From Typha latifolia (Eukaryota > Streptophyta > Magnoliopsida > Poales > Typhaceae): DNA of 64,000 bases. The notes under the pieces are model-generated. The model was not told where the DNA came from and did no database searches. It saw only the letters and a program-made list of their open reading frames with translations. Positions 10,991 to 20,520 of this stretch are shown in pieces (position 1 is the stretch's first letter; every line of letters starts with the position of its first letter). The DNA is taken from contig CM034105.1 in the NCBI GenBank assembly GCA_019914945.1, positions 8,618,001 through 8,682,000 of the forward strand, read 5' to 3'. The position numbers were made by a program, and so were the translations under genes.

Positions 10991-11265
10991 ATCTGATCCC
11001 TTTTGGTAATAAGTTTAGACGGTAGTCTTTTGATAAATTAAATTTTAAACAGTGCTATTTTAGTCAATAACTCCAAATTAGATGCAATTGTTCAATACAA
11101 GTGATAGACTGAGAGAAGCCTTCTGTAGAGATAAAGGCATTGAAAAAGAATAAAAGCTTACCAAGAAATGGAACAATTTGGAACTTCTGATATTTGCATA
11201 GAACATCAGCAAGCAAGAAATGTTGGAAAAATAAATGATAACTACACCTAAACTTCTTCCAGATT

Positions 11266-12801
11266 TCAACCCATATTGAGCATTTCCTCCTCCAACCTTT
11301 CAACCATCTTGGTATCCCCGAGCCTCCCATATGCACGAATAAAAGCACTGTATACCTTCTCACTGGCATCGAACCCCTTCCCAGCCATCTCACTCTGAAG
11401 CTTCATTGCCTCCTCCAACGCCCCTTCCTCACACAACCCCGCTATCAACACCTCATAAGTCTTTCGGCTTGGAGCAAATCCATCCCTCTTCATCTCCTCC
11501 CTCAAAAGCTTCAACCCATCTCGAACCTTCCCTTTCTCGCACATTTCCTCAAGCAACTCATCTGCACTCTTTACCTTCATCTCAAAGCCCCTCCTTTTCA
11601 TATCTCCATGAAGAAGTAAAGCTGAATCAATGTCTCCAACCTGACAATGGCTCTTGATCAAGTGCTCAAATGTGGTTCCACTTGGTTCAATTCCACCCAA
11701 TTCCATTTCTCTAAAAAGCTCCTCTGCTCTCTCTCTCTGTCCCACGTTGCAATAACCACTAATTAGAGTGTTAAATGCCATGACATCACCTTTGATTCCT
11801 TTCTCAACCATATTATCCCACAATTCTCGTGCTTTCTCTACTCTTCCATCATCGCAAAGTCCAGTCATTAGAATGCTGTACGTGTAAACGTTAGGCGTGC
11901 AGTTAAAGCTCTCCATGTCCTTAAGAACCTCCTCTGATCTCTCCAATCTCTCTTCTCGGTAGAGAGCGAGGAGGAGGGCGTTGAAGGTCCGAATGTTAGG
12001 AGAAACCCTAACCTTAAAGTGCAGGCCTTCGGGTTTAAAGATTTCTCGATAGATCTCAAGGCAGGCCTCCGAGCCCCTCTCATGGGAGATGGATCGGATC
12101 AGCGTGTTGGATGTGGAGACCAACGGCCGTATGCCTCGGGATACGAGGATCCGGACGATCTGGACCGCACGATCGATGCGCTTGGAGTCGAGGTAAGCCT
12201 TGATCAGGAGGTCGAAGACGAAAGGGGCTGAGTCGAAGGCTCGGAAGGAAGTCGCTAGGGCTACGAGGAGCTCTGGTGAGCGTTCGGGTGCCCCGTTGGC
12301 TCCGTCGCCGACGGGATCGTGGAGGAGGACGGCGTCACGGAGGAGGGAGAGGGCCGCGGCTCGAAAACGGTTGCGGGCCGCGACGTGCGCGGCAGCGGCA
12401 AAGCACGAGAGGTCGTGACGGCAGAGGAGGGGGCGGTGGCGGGTCCAGAGGAAGAACCGGAGGGCGAGGTGTGGACGGCGGCGGAGGCGGAGGAGAATTG
12501 CGGAGGCGGTGGCGGCGGAGAAGCCAACAGCGGGGCACGTGAGTTGCAGGTGGCTCCACCGGCTCTTGGAGCGGTTTTGGGTTAGGATGGATACTGCGAT
12601 AGAAACGAAGGCCTCGTCCACGCCGTCGGATGATGGAGACGTAGAGATGGAAGGATAAGATGGTGGGGACTGTAACGGGTGGGTGGTGATGGAGATGGAG
12701 AAAAGAGGACGAAGGGTCCCGACTGTTGCGAGACGTCCAAAGAGGAGCGCCATGGAAGGCAAATTAGAGGTGGCATGTACAGGAGGTGGTATGACGGACA
12801 C
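11266..12801 (-). CDS. P-type pentatricopeptide-repeat (PPR) protein, organelle-targeted
   Basis: A single uninterrupted exon of 511 codons. Residues ~194-511 form about nine tandem 35-residue PPR motifs, for example RTFNALLLALYREERLERSE at ~271, YTYSILMTGLCDDGRVEKAR at ~306 and MAFNTLISGYCNVGQRERAE at ~341. There is no E/DYW tail, so it is P class. Such proteins bind organelle RNA in a sequence-specific way and act in its processing, stability or translation. The first Met is at 12801; Met17 (12753) begins a better presequence (MALLFGRLATVGTLRPLFSI: Arg, Ser/Thr, hydrophobic, no acids), so translation may start there. The 5' third is extremely GC-rich and the 3' end is not, a gradient common in monocot genes. 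It recalls Arabidopsis At2g15980-type proteins (from memory, unverified). It is the only clearly intact intronless gene here. Confidence 0.95.
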   Translation of the reverse strand: MSVIPPPVHATSNLPSMALLFGRLATVGTLRPLFSISITTHPLQSPPSYPSISTSPSSDGVDEAFVSIAVSILTQNRSKSRWSHLQLTCPAVGFSAATASAILLRLRRRPHLALRFFLWTRHRPLLCRHDLSCFAAAAHVAARNRFRAAALSLLRDAVLLHDPVGDGANGAPERSPELLVALATSFRAFDSAPFVFDLLIKAYLDSKRIDRAVQIVRILVSRGIRPLVSTSNTLIRSISHERGSEACLEIYREIFKPEGLHFKVRVSPNIRTFNALLLALYREERLERSEEVLKDMESFNCTPNVYTYSILMTGLCDDGRVEKARELWDNMVEKGIKGDVMAFNTLISGYCNVGQRERAEELFREMELGGIEPSGTTFEHLIKSHCQVGDIDSALLLHGDMKRRGFEMKVKSADELLEEMCEKGKVRDGLKLLREEMKRDGFAPSRKTYEVLIAGLCEEGALEEAMKLQSEMAGKGFDASEKVYSAFIRAYGRLGDTKMVERLEEEMLNMG

Positions 12802-13131
12802 ACGGGTGTAGGATGTTTTTCGTCAGACCCGTAGAGATGCCAAGGACTCACTGTATGATTCTCACACATTTTTAATTTAATATTATTTTAATAAAATTTT
12901 CTAGCGGTTCAAACTGGTTACCTATTTAGATTTCTTTATTAACATATGAGAGTTGGATGCCGGGGCAAAAGTGTGTTGATAGCTAGACACAGCAGTCCTT
13001 ACTTTTTTAAAAACACTAAAACTTTTAGCATCTTTATATTAATCACTACAATCCGATCTATCTACTATCATCTAAGCTATGCATCACAAAACTAAGGGTC
13101 TTTAGAGTTTTGCTCAAGAAGGAAAGATATA
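12802..13131 (-). promoter_or_regulatory. 5' flank of the PPR gene
   Basis: Some 330 bases separate the PPR start from LTR C2. AT-rich segments lie near 12868-12900. No TATA box can be assigned with confidence. The promoter and 5' UTR must lie here or within the adjoining LTR. Confidence 0.3.
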
Positions 13132-15116
13132 TGTGACGGTTAGACCAGACTGAGTCGTGGAGATTAGTGGCTTCGCATTTTAGTCCCCTGAGTTATTGTT
13201 TATTTATTTTCAATATTATTATTTGCTTACCGAGTTGTATTTCATTTTAGACCCTGTTGTCTAGTTAATTGCTCATTGCTCTTTGTTTTGGGTTAGTCAA
13301 ACTCTAACTTAAAGTTAGACCGACATGAATTGACTAAGTAGCCATTATATATATTGTGGTGTGCACCTAAGTCAAATCATCTTAGAATTAATCAAATCTC
13401 TTAGAGCATCTCCAATGCTTGCTCCATATTTGGAGCCCAAAGACTCCAAATATGGAGCCAAAAATGGAGCAAGAGCCCGGTGCACTCCAATGCACCGGGC
13501 TCCATATATATTATAAAATAATATAATATATATTATTATATTAGCTATTTTAAATTGCTTAATAGATCATCTTAGAGTTATTATTTTTTATTAAAAAATA
13601 TATGGTTAGAAAACTCTCATCGAGATCTTTAAAATAAGATTAATATTCAATAGTTTTAGAAGAAATTTTAAATTACTAATTTTTTAATTAAACGCATTGA
13701 AATTACATTACACGAAATAAACATCGAAATAAGCATTACATGTCATTAACTAAAAATATCAAAATTACATTACTTAAAATAAGCAAAAATTAACCAAACA
13801 TAATAAAAACAATAAATGTTTAATATTCTGGTCATTGAAGAGCTTGAAGCCAATGATGATGAATGATTTCAACGATTCCTTACGCGACATAGGAAAATCT
13901 AAGATAGAGAGGCTCATTTTGAGCTTCGAAATGCACTAATTGAACACTTATGGAAGAGGCACGGGAATGAAGGAATATAAATTTTAATGTAATTTTTATT
14001 TGATGTATTTCATTTTTAATGTATTTCATGTTTGATGTATTTCATATCTAATGTATTTTAATTTTTAATATTTACATTGGGGATAATTTTGAGTAATTAT
14101 ATTTTAGGATACATAATTTATTAGACTCATTTTTATAAATAATAAAAAATTTTAAATTTAAATTAACTCAAAAATAATTTAATATTAGACTCATTTTTAT
14201 AAATAATAAAAAAATTAAAATTAAAATTAACTCAAAAGTAATTTAATATTAGACTCATTTTAAAGGTCTCGATGAGACCTTTCCAATGGTATTTTTTTTA
14301 TTAAAAACTGATTAGTAAAAATAATTATATGCTTAGCTTAACTAACTAAATTATTTAACAAAGGATACAAATGGAATTAAAATTATTGAATATAACACTT
14401 ATAGGGCAATTTTGGCATTTTCAAAAAGTTGATGTGACAAATGGAGCCCGGCTCCATTTTCATGGTGGGGCTCCAAATTTGGAGCCCCATATAGAGCCCG
14501 GTTGGAGATGCTCTTAGGCCATCTTCCTCCTTCGTCCTTGTTCAACTAGCCCTCGTCGTGGCAGCCCTAGCACCACCTAGAGCTGTCATTGCTACCTTCT
14601 GCTTTGTTTGATCGTGCACCCCTCACTCTAAGGAGCGGCCCACCTTCCTAACCTATCACCTTCTCTACAAACTACAACCACCCACCTTCAACATCGCCAA
14701 CCCCAACTTTCCACTACCATTATCATTTTCAACACCACCACATAACTGCTAGCCTCTCGTCTCCATCCCATGACTAGGAGTCCGTGCCTCTATCCACAAA
14801 TCCTCAAAATCAATTCTAAAACTAATCCCGCAGTTCTCTCCATCCCGACCTCCTACCACTGATATGACGATATCTCCCGATCTAATCATCCAAATCTTGA
14901 GATATTAAATTCGTTTGAAATATCTCTTTAAGAGCTATAACATATCCAAATTTCATGAGGTTTCAATGTGTAGATCTTCTAGAATGTCTCTCGAAATTTT
15001 GAACCTAATCTCCGTCCAAAACAAATTACGTATCAAAACGATTCGAGATTTGGACTCTCCTTATTTTTGCGAGTTCGAATCCCCATTCAGATTCCAAAGT
15101 TAAGGTGTTCTTAGAG
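13132..15116 (+). repeat. 5' LTR of Ty3-like element C2 (split by a Harbinger insertion)
   Basis: It begins near TGTGACGGTTAGACC (13132) and ends just before the PBS at 15117. Without the 1.1-kb DNA transposon at 13404-14513 it is about 870 bp. The TATATATATTG...GTGGTGTGCAC promoter-like region (13345-13368) and the CACTCTAAGGAGCGG segment correspond to LTR C1. Confidence 0.6.
13404..14513 (+). mobile_element. PIF/Harbinger-type DNA transposon remnant with TTA target duplication
   Basis: Termini GAGCATCTCCAATG and, inverted, GTTGGAGATGCTC are flanked by TTA on both sides (13401-13403, 14514-14516), diagnostic of PIF/Harbinger (Tourist-type) elements. Subterminal repeats of CTCCAAATATGGAGC also pair across the ends. 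Near 13870-13975 a decayed reading frame (REAHFELRNALIEHLWKRHG) resembles the C-terminus of Harbinger DDE transposases, so this is a shrunken autonomous element rather than a pure MITE. Confidence 0.85.
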
Positions 15117-15128
15117 TGGTATCAGTGT
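15117..15128 (+). other. Primer-binding site of C2
   Basis: TGGTATCAGTGT matches the initiator tRNA-Met PBS (TGGTATCAGAGC) at 10 of 12 positions and directly follows the LTR. Confidence 0.7.
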
Positions 15129-16265
15129 AGGCCAGACCTCGGACCACCTCAGAGCACCATAAATGGTGAATACAAGGTCAAAAAGGCTAGTTGATGGTTC
15201 TACCCTTATTGATCCAAATCTAGCTGTCAGAAGTCCAGACCATGGCGAAGACCGATTGGAGACCCCCATGAGCAGCCTTAGGAGAACAAAACATCCCATG
15301 ATGTGGATGGATCAATCCCCTGCAAGATAGGTCCCACAAACCTGCTGCTCTTGCGCATGCTAGAGAAGATGTACGCGGATCTAGAAGTCGCCAGGGCATC
15401 ACAAGAGAGGATGATGACACTACTTGATGCCTTAGTAGAGAAGACAAGTACTTCTAGCCCTCTTCTCGTTCTTCCAATGGAGGAGACACCACACCCATAG
15501 ACCGAGCCCTTGTTGCCTACTCCACCAATTCCAAGAACGCAAGAAGAGGAGCTACTTGACCCACAGTTTAGTGATCTACCATGATAATCTGGTGGCGTAT
15601 GTCAGCCATGAAGAGTGGCAAACACCTAAATATGATCCTCAATGTGATGATGTGGAGTACGCGAGGGGCTACCATAGAATTGACTAAGAATGATCTCCAT
15701 TCGGCTGATAAACCCCCCCCACCCACCAGCAAAAGATCAAAGATGAGGATCAATTTTCCCATATTTAAAGATGGAGACCCTATTGAGTGGCTATATCATG
15801 CTGAGCAATGTTTTACCTTCCAATGAACTGAGGAAGATGCCAAGGTATTGCTACTAAATTTTTATTTAGAAGGGCTTGCCTTTCGTTGGTACAAGTTGGC
15901 TTCTACTAACGGCAGGTTATAGCGTTGGAAGGAGTTTAATGCGAGAATTTATCGGGGTTTCAGCACCAAAGGATATAATTATTTTGATGCCCTTGACACC
16001 AAGTTTGTGCGGTGAACTATTGCTAGTGCTTACAAAGAGGAGTTCGAGAATACTAGTAGTAGATGCAACCTGATATGACGGGATGCGCTACTATAGAGTT
16101 CTTTTGTGTCAAGGTTGCATAGAGAGATCAAAGTAGACGTGAAGGCTCTTCAACCTGCTACATTAGAGGACGCCTTCTAGTACGCCATCCTGATGGAGAG
16201 AAAGCATCAAGAAATGAAGAACCAAAGCCTCACTCACGTGGTCGATCAGGTCAGCCGCTACCTAG
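15129..16265 (+). pseudogene. gag remnant of C2
   Basis: Broken frames encode a recognisable Ty3 Gag. There is an N-terminal proline-rich region, then the capsid core INFPIFKDGDPIEWLYHAEQ at 15752-15811, EGLAFRWYKL near 15870 and RIYRGFS near 15942. The end of the capsid is near 16190 (MERKHQEMK). Several in-frame stops (15823, 15918, 16012, 16071) inactivate it. The frame is cut by the LTR of D1; possible continuation (TATSVRTPTTNKGIKGRG) is seen at 26978-27028. Confidence 0.8.
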
Positions 16266-16959
16266 CTCGACCGACGGAATTAGGTTTAATAATTGTTATT
16301 TTGGCTTTTTGGCTAGCCTCTATTAAGGTGTGGATGACAGCCAAAATCATAATGCTATTGGAATATTGGTTTCTTGCCTCTCTATCTTCTCTCTAGTCTC
16401 TCTACCATAATCTCCCTCCTCCCTCTTCACCAACCTATCACCTCTATCATTGGCAAGGTTTCTCTTAACTTCTAATCTCCCTCGTTCCCTCCTCCCTCTT
16501 CACCAATCTATCACCTCTATCATTGGCAAGGTTTCTCCTAACTTCTAATCTCCCTCGTTTGTCGAGTCCTTTCTCTTCTTTAGGATCTCGACCACTTCTT
16601 CCCCTTCGTCTTTAGGATCTCGACCACTTCTTCTTTAGGATCTCGACCACCCATTCACCCTCATCTCCATTATCATCCATAACACTAACATCCACTCCAC
16701 CCGTCACCACCACCATCATCCACACTATATCATATTTTCATCCAAGTTGCAATCAAAATCTACAAAGGACGTAAATACGAAAAACCCATCAGGAAGTTAT
16801 GGATCGATTCAACTTGGTTTTGTAATTTTCTGACTACGGTAGAATATTTTCTCTCGATTGCGCGGACTGCTTCCTACAATCAATCTAGATCTTGAAGGGA
16901 TCGTTCCGTAGCCTATCATTGGTATTAGAGCCTATCTTTTGGTATCGTAGACTTATCAT
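16266..16959 (+). repeat. 5' LTR of D1 (5'-truncated)
   Basis: It matches the D2 LTRs from the TTTGGCTAGCCTCTAT region through CACTCCACCCGTCACCACC to the terminal CCTATCA. The first ~220 bases of the D2 LTR, with its GTTCGAACGC array, are missing. A ~71-bp unit is duplicated in tandem at about 16427-16556 (repeated CACCTCTATCATTGGCAAGG). The right end carries repeated PBS-like motifs. Confidence 0.8.
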
Positions 16960-16971
16960 TGGTATCAGAGC
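16960..16971 (+). other. Primer-binding site of D1
   Basis: An exact TGGTATCAGAGC, the canonical plant initiator tRNA-Met PBS. Imperfect copies lie just upstream at 16919-16931 (TGGTATTAGAGCC) and 16940-16949 (TGGTATCGTA). Confidence 0.9.
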
Positions 16972-16999
16972 CAAGTGAACCTTAGACCTCCATTAATGG

Positions 17000-18175
17000 T
17001 GGAGACAAGGAAGATGGCATCAATAATGAGATCAATGGAGAACACATTGACAAGGAAAGACTTAATCCATGATCGGCTTTGTCTTCTCCTCGACGAAGAT
17101 TGGTGCCTCAAGAAAGACCAGCGGTGAGACCACACCGAACCGATACCCCACAGGTCCAGGTACGACATGTTAATGTCAATGATCCTCTTTTACCTATGCT
17201 TACACATCATCTCCCACCTCCGATACAAAACCCAAGACCGACAATGGTGAAACCCGAGAGGCGTGCGACACCGGTGCGCTTCGTCGATGAAGAGGGTTGA
17301 CACTTTGAGAATGGAGTTAATCCCTTCGGAGATGATATGATGGACGTGTTCGAGGATTCAGAAAAAGAGATCAACAAGCACAAAGGTTCAAACCTGAACT
17401 AAGAATCTTTCGCGAACCCGACAATGCTATTCAGGGGAGAATCACATGCTGGAACTTTCCAAAATTCTAAGACGGTGATCCAACGGATTGGGTGTTTCAA
17501 GTGGAGCAATACTTTAATTGTCAAAGGACAGTGGAATACGCAAATTCCAGATGGCAAACTTTCACCTCCAAGGAACGACATTGTATTGGTAACGATCGAC
17601 TATTTGAGGTGGAGGATTTATTAGTTGGGCTGACTTTTATAGGAGGATTATACGTAGATTTGGGACAACGACGTATGAATATTTTGCTGCCACATTAAGT
17701 AAGATGGTTAAGAGGACAACCATATTGGAGTACCAAGTATAATTCGAAAGAGTTAGTAGCCATTGCAAGCTACCTTGGCCCGAACCGATATTAATAAGCA
17801 CATTCATTTCAGGGCTGTAGGAAGAGATCTAGGTGGATATTCGTGCTCTTTGTCCTACCACTCTTGAGGAGGCCTTTGAGAAGGCTGTGAGGATGGAGCA
17901 AAAGCACAAGACTCTCAAGATGTCAGCGAAAACAAGTTGGGGCAATCGAGATGGGCGGTTTGCGCCTAGAACGTCGGCTGGAAATTTCGCGGGTTCAAAG
18001 ACAGCGGCTGCTAGTACTAGAGCACGACCACCTTTGAGACATTCTTCTGATGTTAGAGGAAGAACAAGACCCATTGTTCGAACTCTCACACCTACCTAGG
18101 TGGAGGAGCAAGGAGCGAAGGATCTTTGCTTTTGATGCGATGAACGTTTCACCTTCGGTCATCGGTGTTCCAAAC
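17000..18175 (+). pseudogene. gag remnant of D1 with zinc knuckle
   Basis: Decayed frames show the Ty3 capsid: FQVEQYFNCQRTVEYA at 17493-17540, a YWYRS/YFAATL-like region to ~17700, and LEEAFEKAVRMEQKHK at 17863-17910. A knuckle (CX2C then FGHRC) lies near 18129-18171. One Cys neighbour is a stop (TGA at 18135). Frameshifts occur at about 17550 and 17640. Confidence 0.85.
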
Positions 18176-18186
18176 AAATCGGGAGT

Positions 18187-18628
18187 GTGATGCTCATCGA
18201 CAGTATCGAGGAGGACGATGAGATTGTTGGTGATGGAGAGTGCTCAGAGGAGGTCCATAAGGAGGCCGTGGATGAGGGTGCGGAGGAAGATATCCAAGCT
18301 AAAATATCGATGCATGCATATTCGGATACTTTCGCACCGAGGACATTGCGGGTGGATAGACTCGTTAGAAAGCATTATGTGCACATCCTCATCGATTCGG
18401 GAAGTACACACAACTTTCTAGATGAAAGATTAGTGAGGAGATTGGGCTTGGACGCTGAACTAACTGCGGGGTTTGACGTTGTTATTAGAGATGGCACGAA
18501 ACTTCGAGTGAAGAGCTTGTGTCACCGGGTCAGTATACATGTGCAAGACACGATATCATTATGGACTTGTATCTGTTGGGCTGCGAGGAGCGGACATTGT
18601 CCTTGGTGCTCAGTGGTTACAGAGCTTG
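18187..18628 (+). pseudogene. Retroelement protease of D1, cut by nested LTR
   Basis: An open frame of ~147 residues holds an acidic linker and then the aspartic-protease motif LIDSGSTHNFLDE at 18390-18428, intact at the catalytic Asp. A frameshift near 18537 moves the VLGAQWLQSL region (18600-18628) to another frame. The coding sequence then stops abruptly at the inserted LTR A2. Confidence 0.88.
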
Positions 18629-20520
18629 TGTAACAACCTAATAAAAAAAAGAATTTATGCATGGCACGACGTGGCCGACCACATTATGCCATGCCGCTGG
18701 CACGGGCTGGGCGTGCCACGCACTCCCAGCCGCTGGCCCGGCCAGCTAGCTTCGGTGGGCCTGTCGATGCCGCAGCCGCAGCGCCGACGTCCCCACCGCC
18801 TCTCTCTTCCCCTTTATATCTCTCTCTCCCTTTGTCTGTCTGTCTCTCTCTCTCTCACCTATTCTCTTGCCAACGCCGGCCTACCGCCGCCGTCACTGCC
18901 GTCGCTGCCACAACACTACCCTCACCGTCTCTCTCTATAACTCTCTCTCTAAAGACTTGTTCTCTCTCTCTTACCCTCCTCTCTTTCTCCTAATCACCTC
19001 TCTCTCTCTCAAGCTCTCTTTCTCTCCTTCGCTTATCGACACCGGCCTGCCACTGTCGCTGTCGTCGCCATTGCCACCGCTGCCGCTACAACTGAGGTGA
19101 GCCTCCCTCCCTTCTCCTCTTCTTCTTATTCTTCTTCTTCTTCTTCATTTTCTCTACTTCTTTTTCCTCTGTTTGTTTTACCTTCTCTCGTAATAAAACA
19201 CGTGTAAAGTACTTATGTTATTTAGTTAATCTAAATTAGATTTTTAGTTTAATTTGTCAATAGATATATTTAGTAACATGGTAAGTGTAATTAGTGTAAT
19301 TTCACTTAATTATAATTATAAATATTTGTATATAAATATATTTTTAACTTCATATATTTTATTAGATTAATACATGTCTTTATAATTAGGCATATATATA
19401 TATATATATATATGTACAACTTATTATACATTATTATGCATGTAATATAATAGTAGGCTTACTTAATGTTTATATTGCATGATTAAGATAAGATTATTTT
19501 ATATGCAACTCTTAATTTGTTTAGTAAGGGTAGTAGTGACAAAGTAATTAAAGTATAATTATATAATATTATATAATATTGGTGCTTGTATCTTAAATTA
19601 TATTATTGTACATGGAGCTCTTTTACGTTTCTTTTTAAAAGAGATTAACTATTATATACTTAATATATAATTAGCAAACTATGGTTTTATAAATAAATCT
19701 ACAATTAGAACAACAACAAACTAATATTATTATAATTAAATATATGATATAGATCAAATTATTTCATAAAAATAAAAGAAGAAATTTTAAACCTAATAAA
19801 TCATCATATGTTACACAAACGGATCCTAATTGGATAAATAACTAACCTTATATTACTTATCCTTGCTAGTAATTTGTGATGATTGATCGATGGATGTGAG
19901 GGATATGTGTATTGGGTCTTCTGATCAGACGGTGAGTAGTCTTATCCTCTAGACGTCTTTCTCGAATTAGAATATATTATATATTATGTACATGCATGTT
20001 TTGGCATCCAGCATGATTATATGACTTTATCTAAAGATGATTACAATCAAACATATTTTTATCATACATCTAATTAAGCTGATCTTGGATATGAGTATGA
20101 TGATGATAAATAGAGATGATGAGAGATGATTATACTGTTGTAAGGTTATGTCCAATTGATCTGTAGCATGAGTATGCATGTAATAAATTAGCATGATTAT
20201 GTATGTGTTGATTACATAGTTGGAGATTACGTTGTATCATTTATCTCTTGATTTCTATTCCACCTAAATTCCTATTATGCATTGACTTATTATCGTACTG
20301 GATATATGCATATGATCTATTATTTAGAAGGAAAGCATGAAATATGATTGATATGATAGTTGATAGAAAGCGTGAGGATACCCAAGTGGGCGCGAGGGTT
20401 AGGACGTGCTTGGAGATGATTGATCGCTTGACATAGTCGCGATCCTATTGGTCTTACATCCGAGATCGTTAGTCTGTGTGCACAACAGACATTTGGACAC
20501 ATGCCGTTTGCCAAGGCATG

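Noticed and set aside
12019..12585. Several open frames antisense or frame-shifted to the PPR gene
   Set aside because: They are shadows of the GC-rich 5' part of the PPR coding sequence.
13132..15116. Open frame 14915-15103 as a gene
   Set aside because: It lies in the right half of LTR C2 and has no domain.
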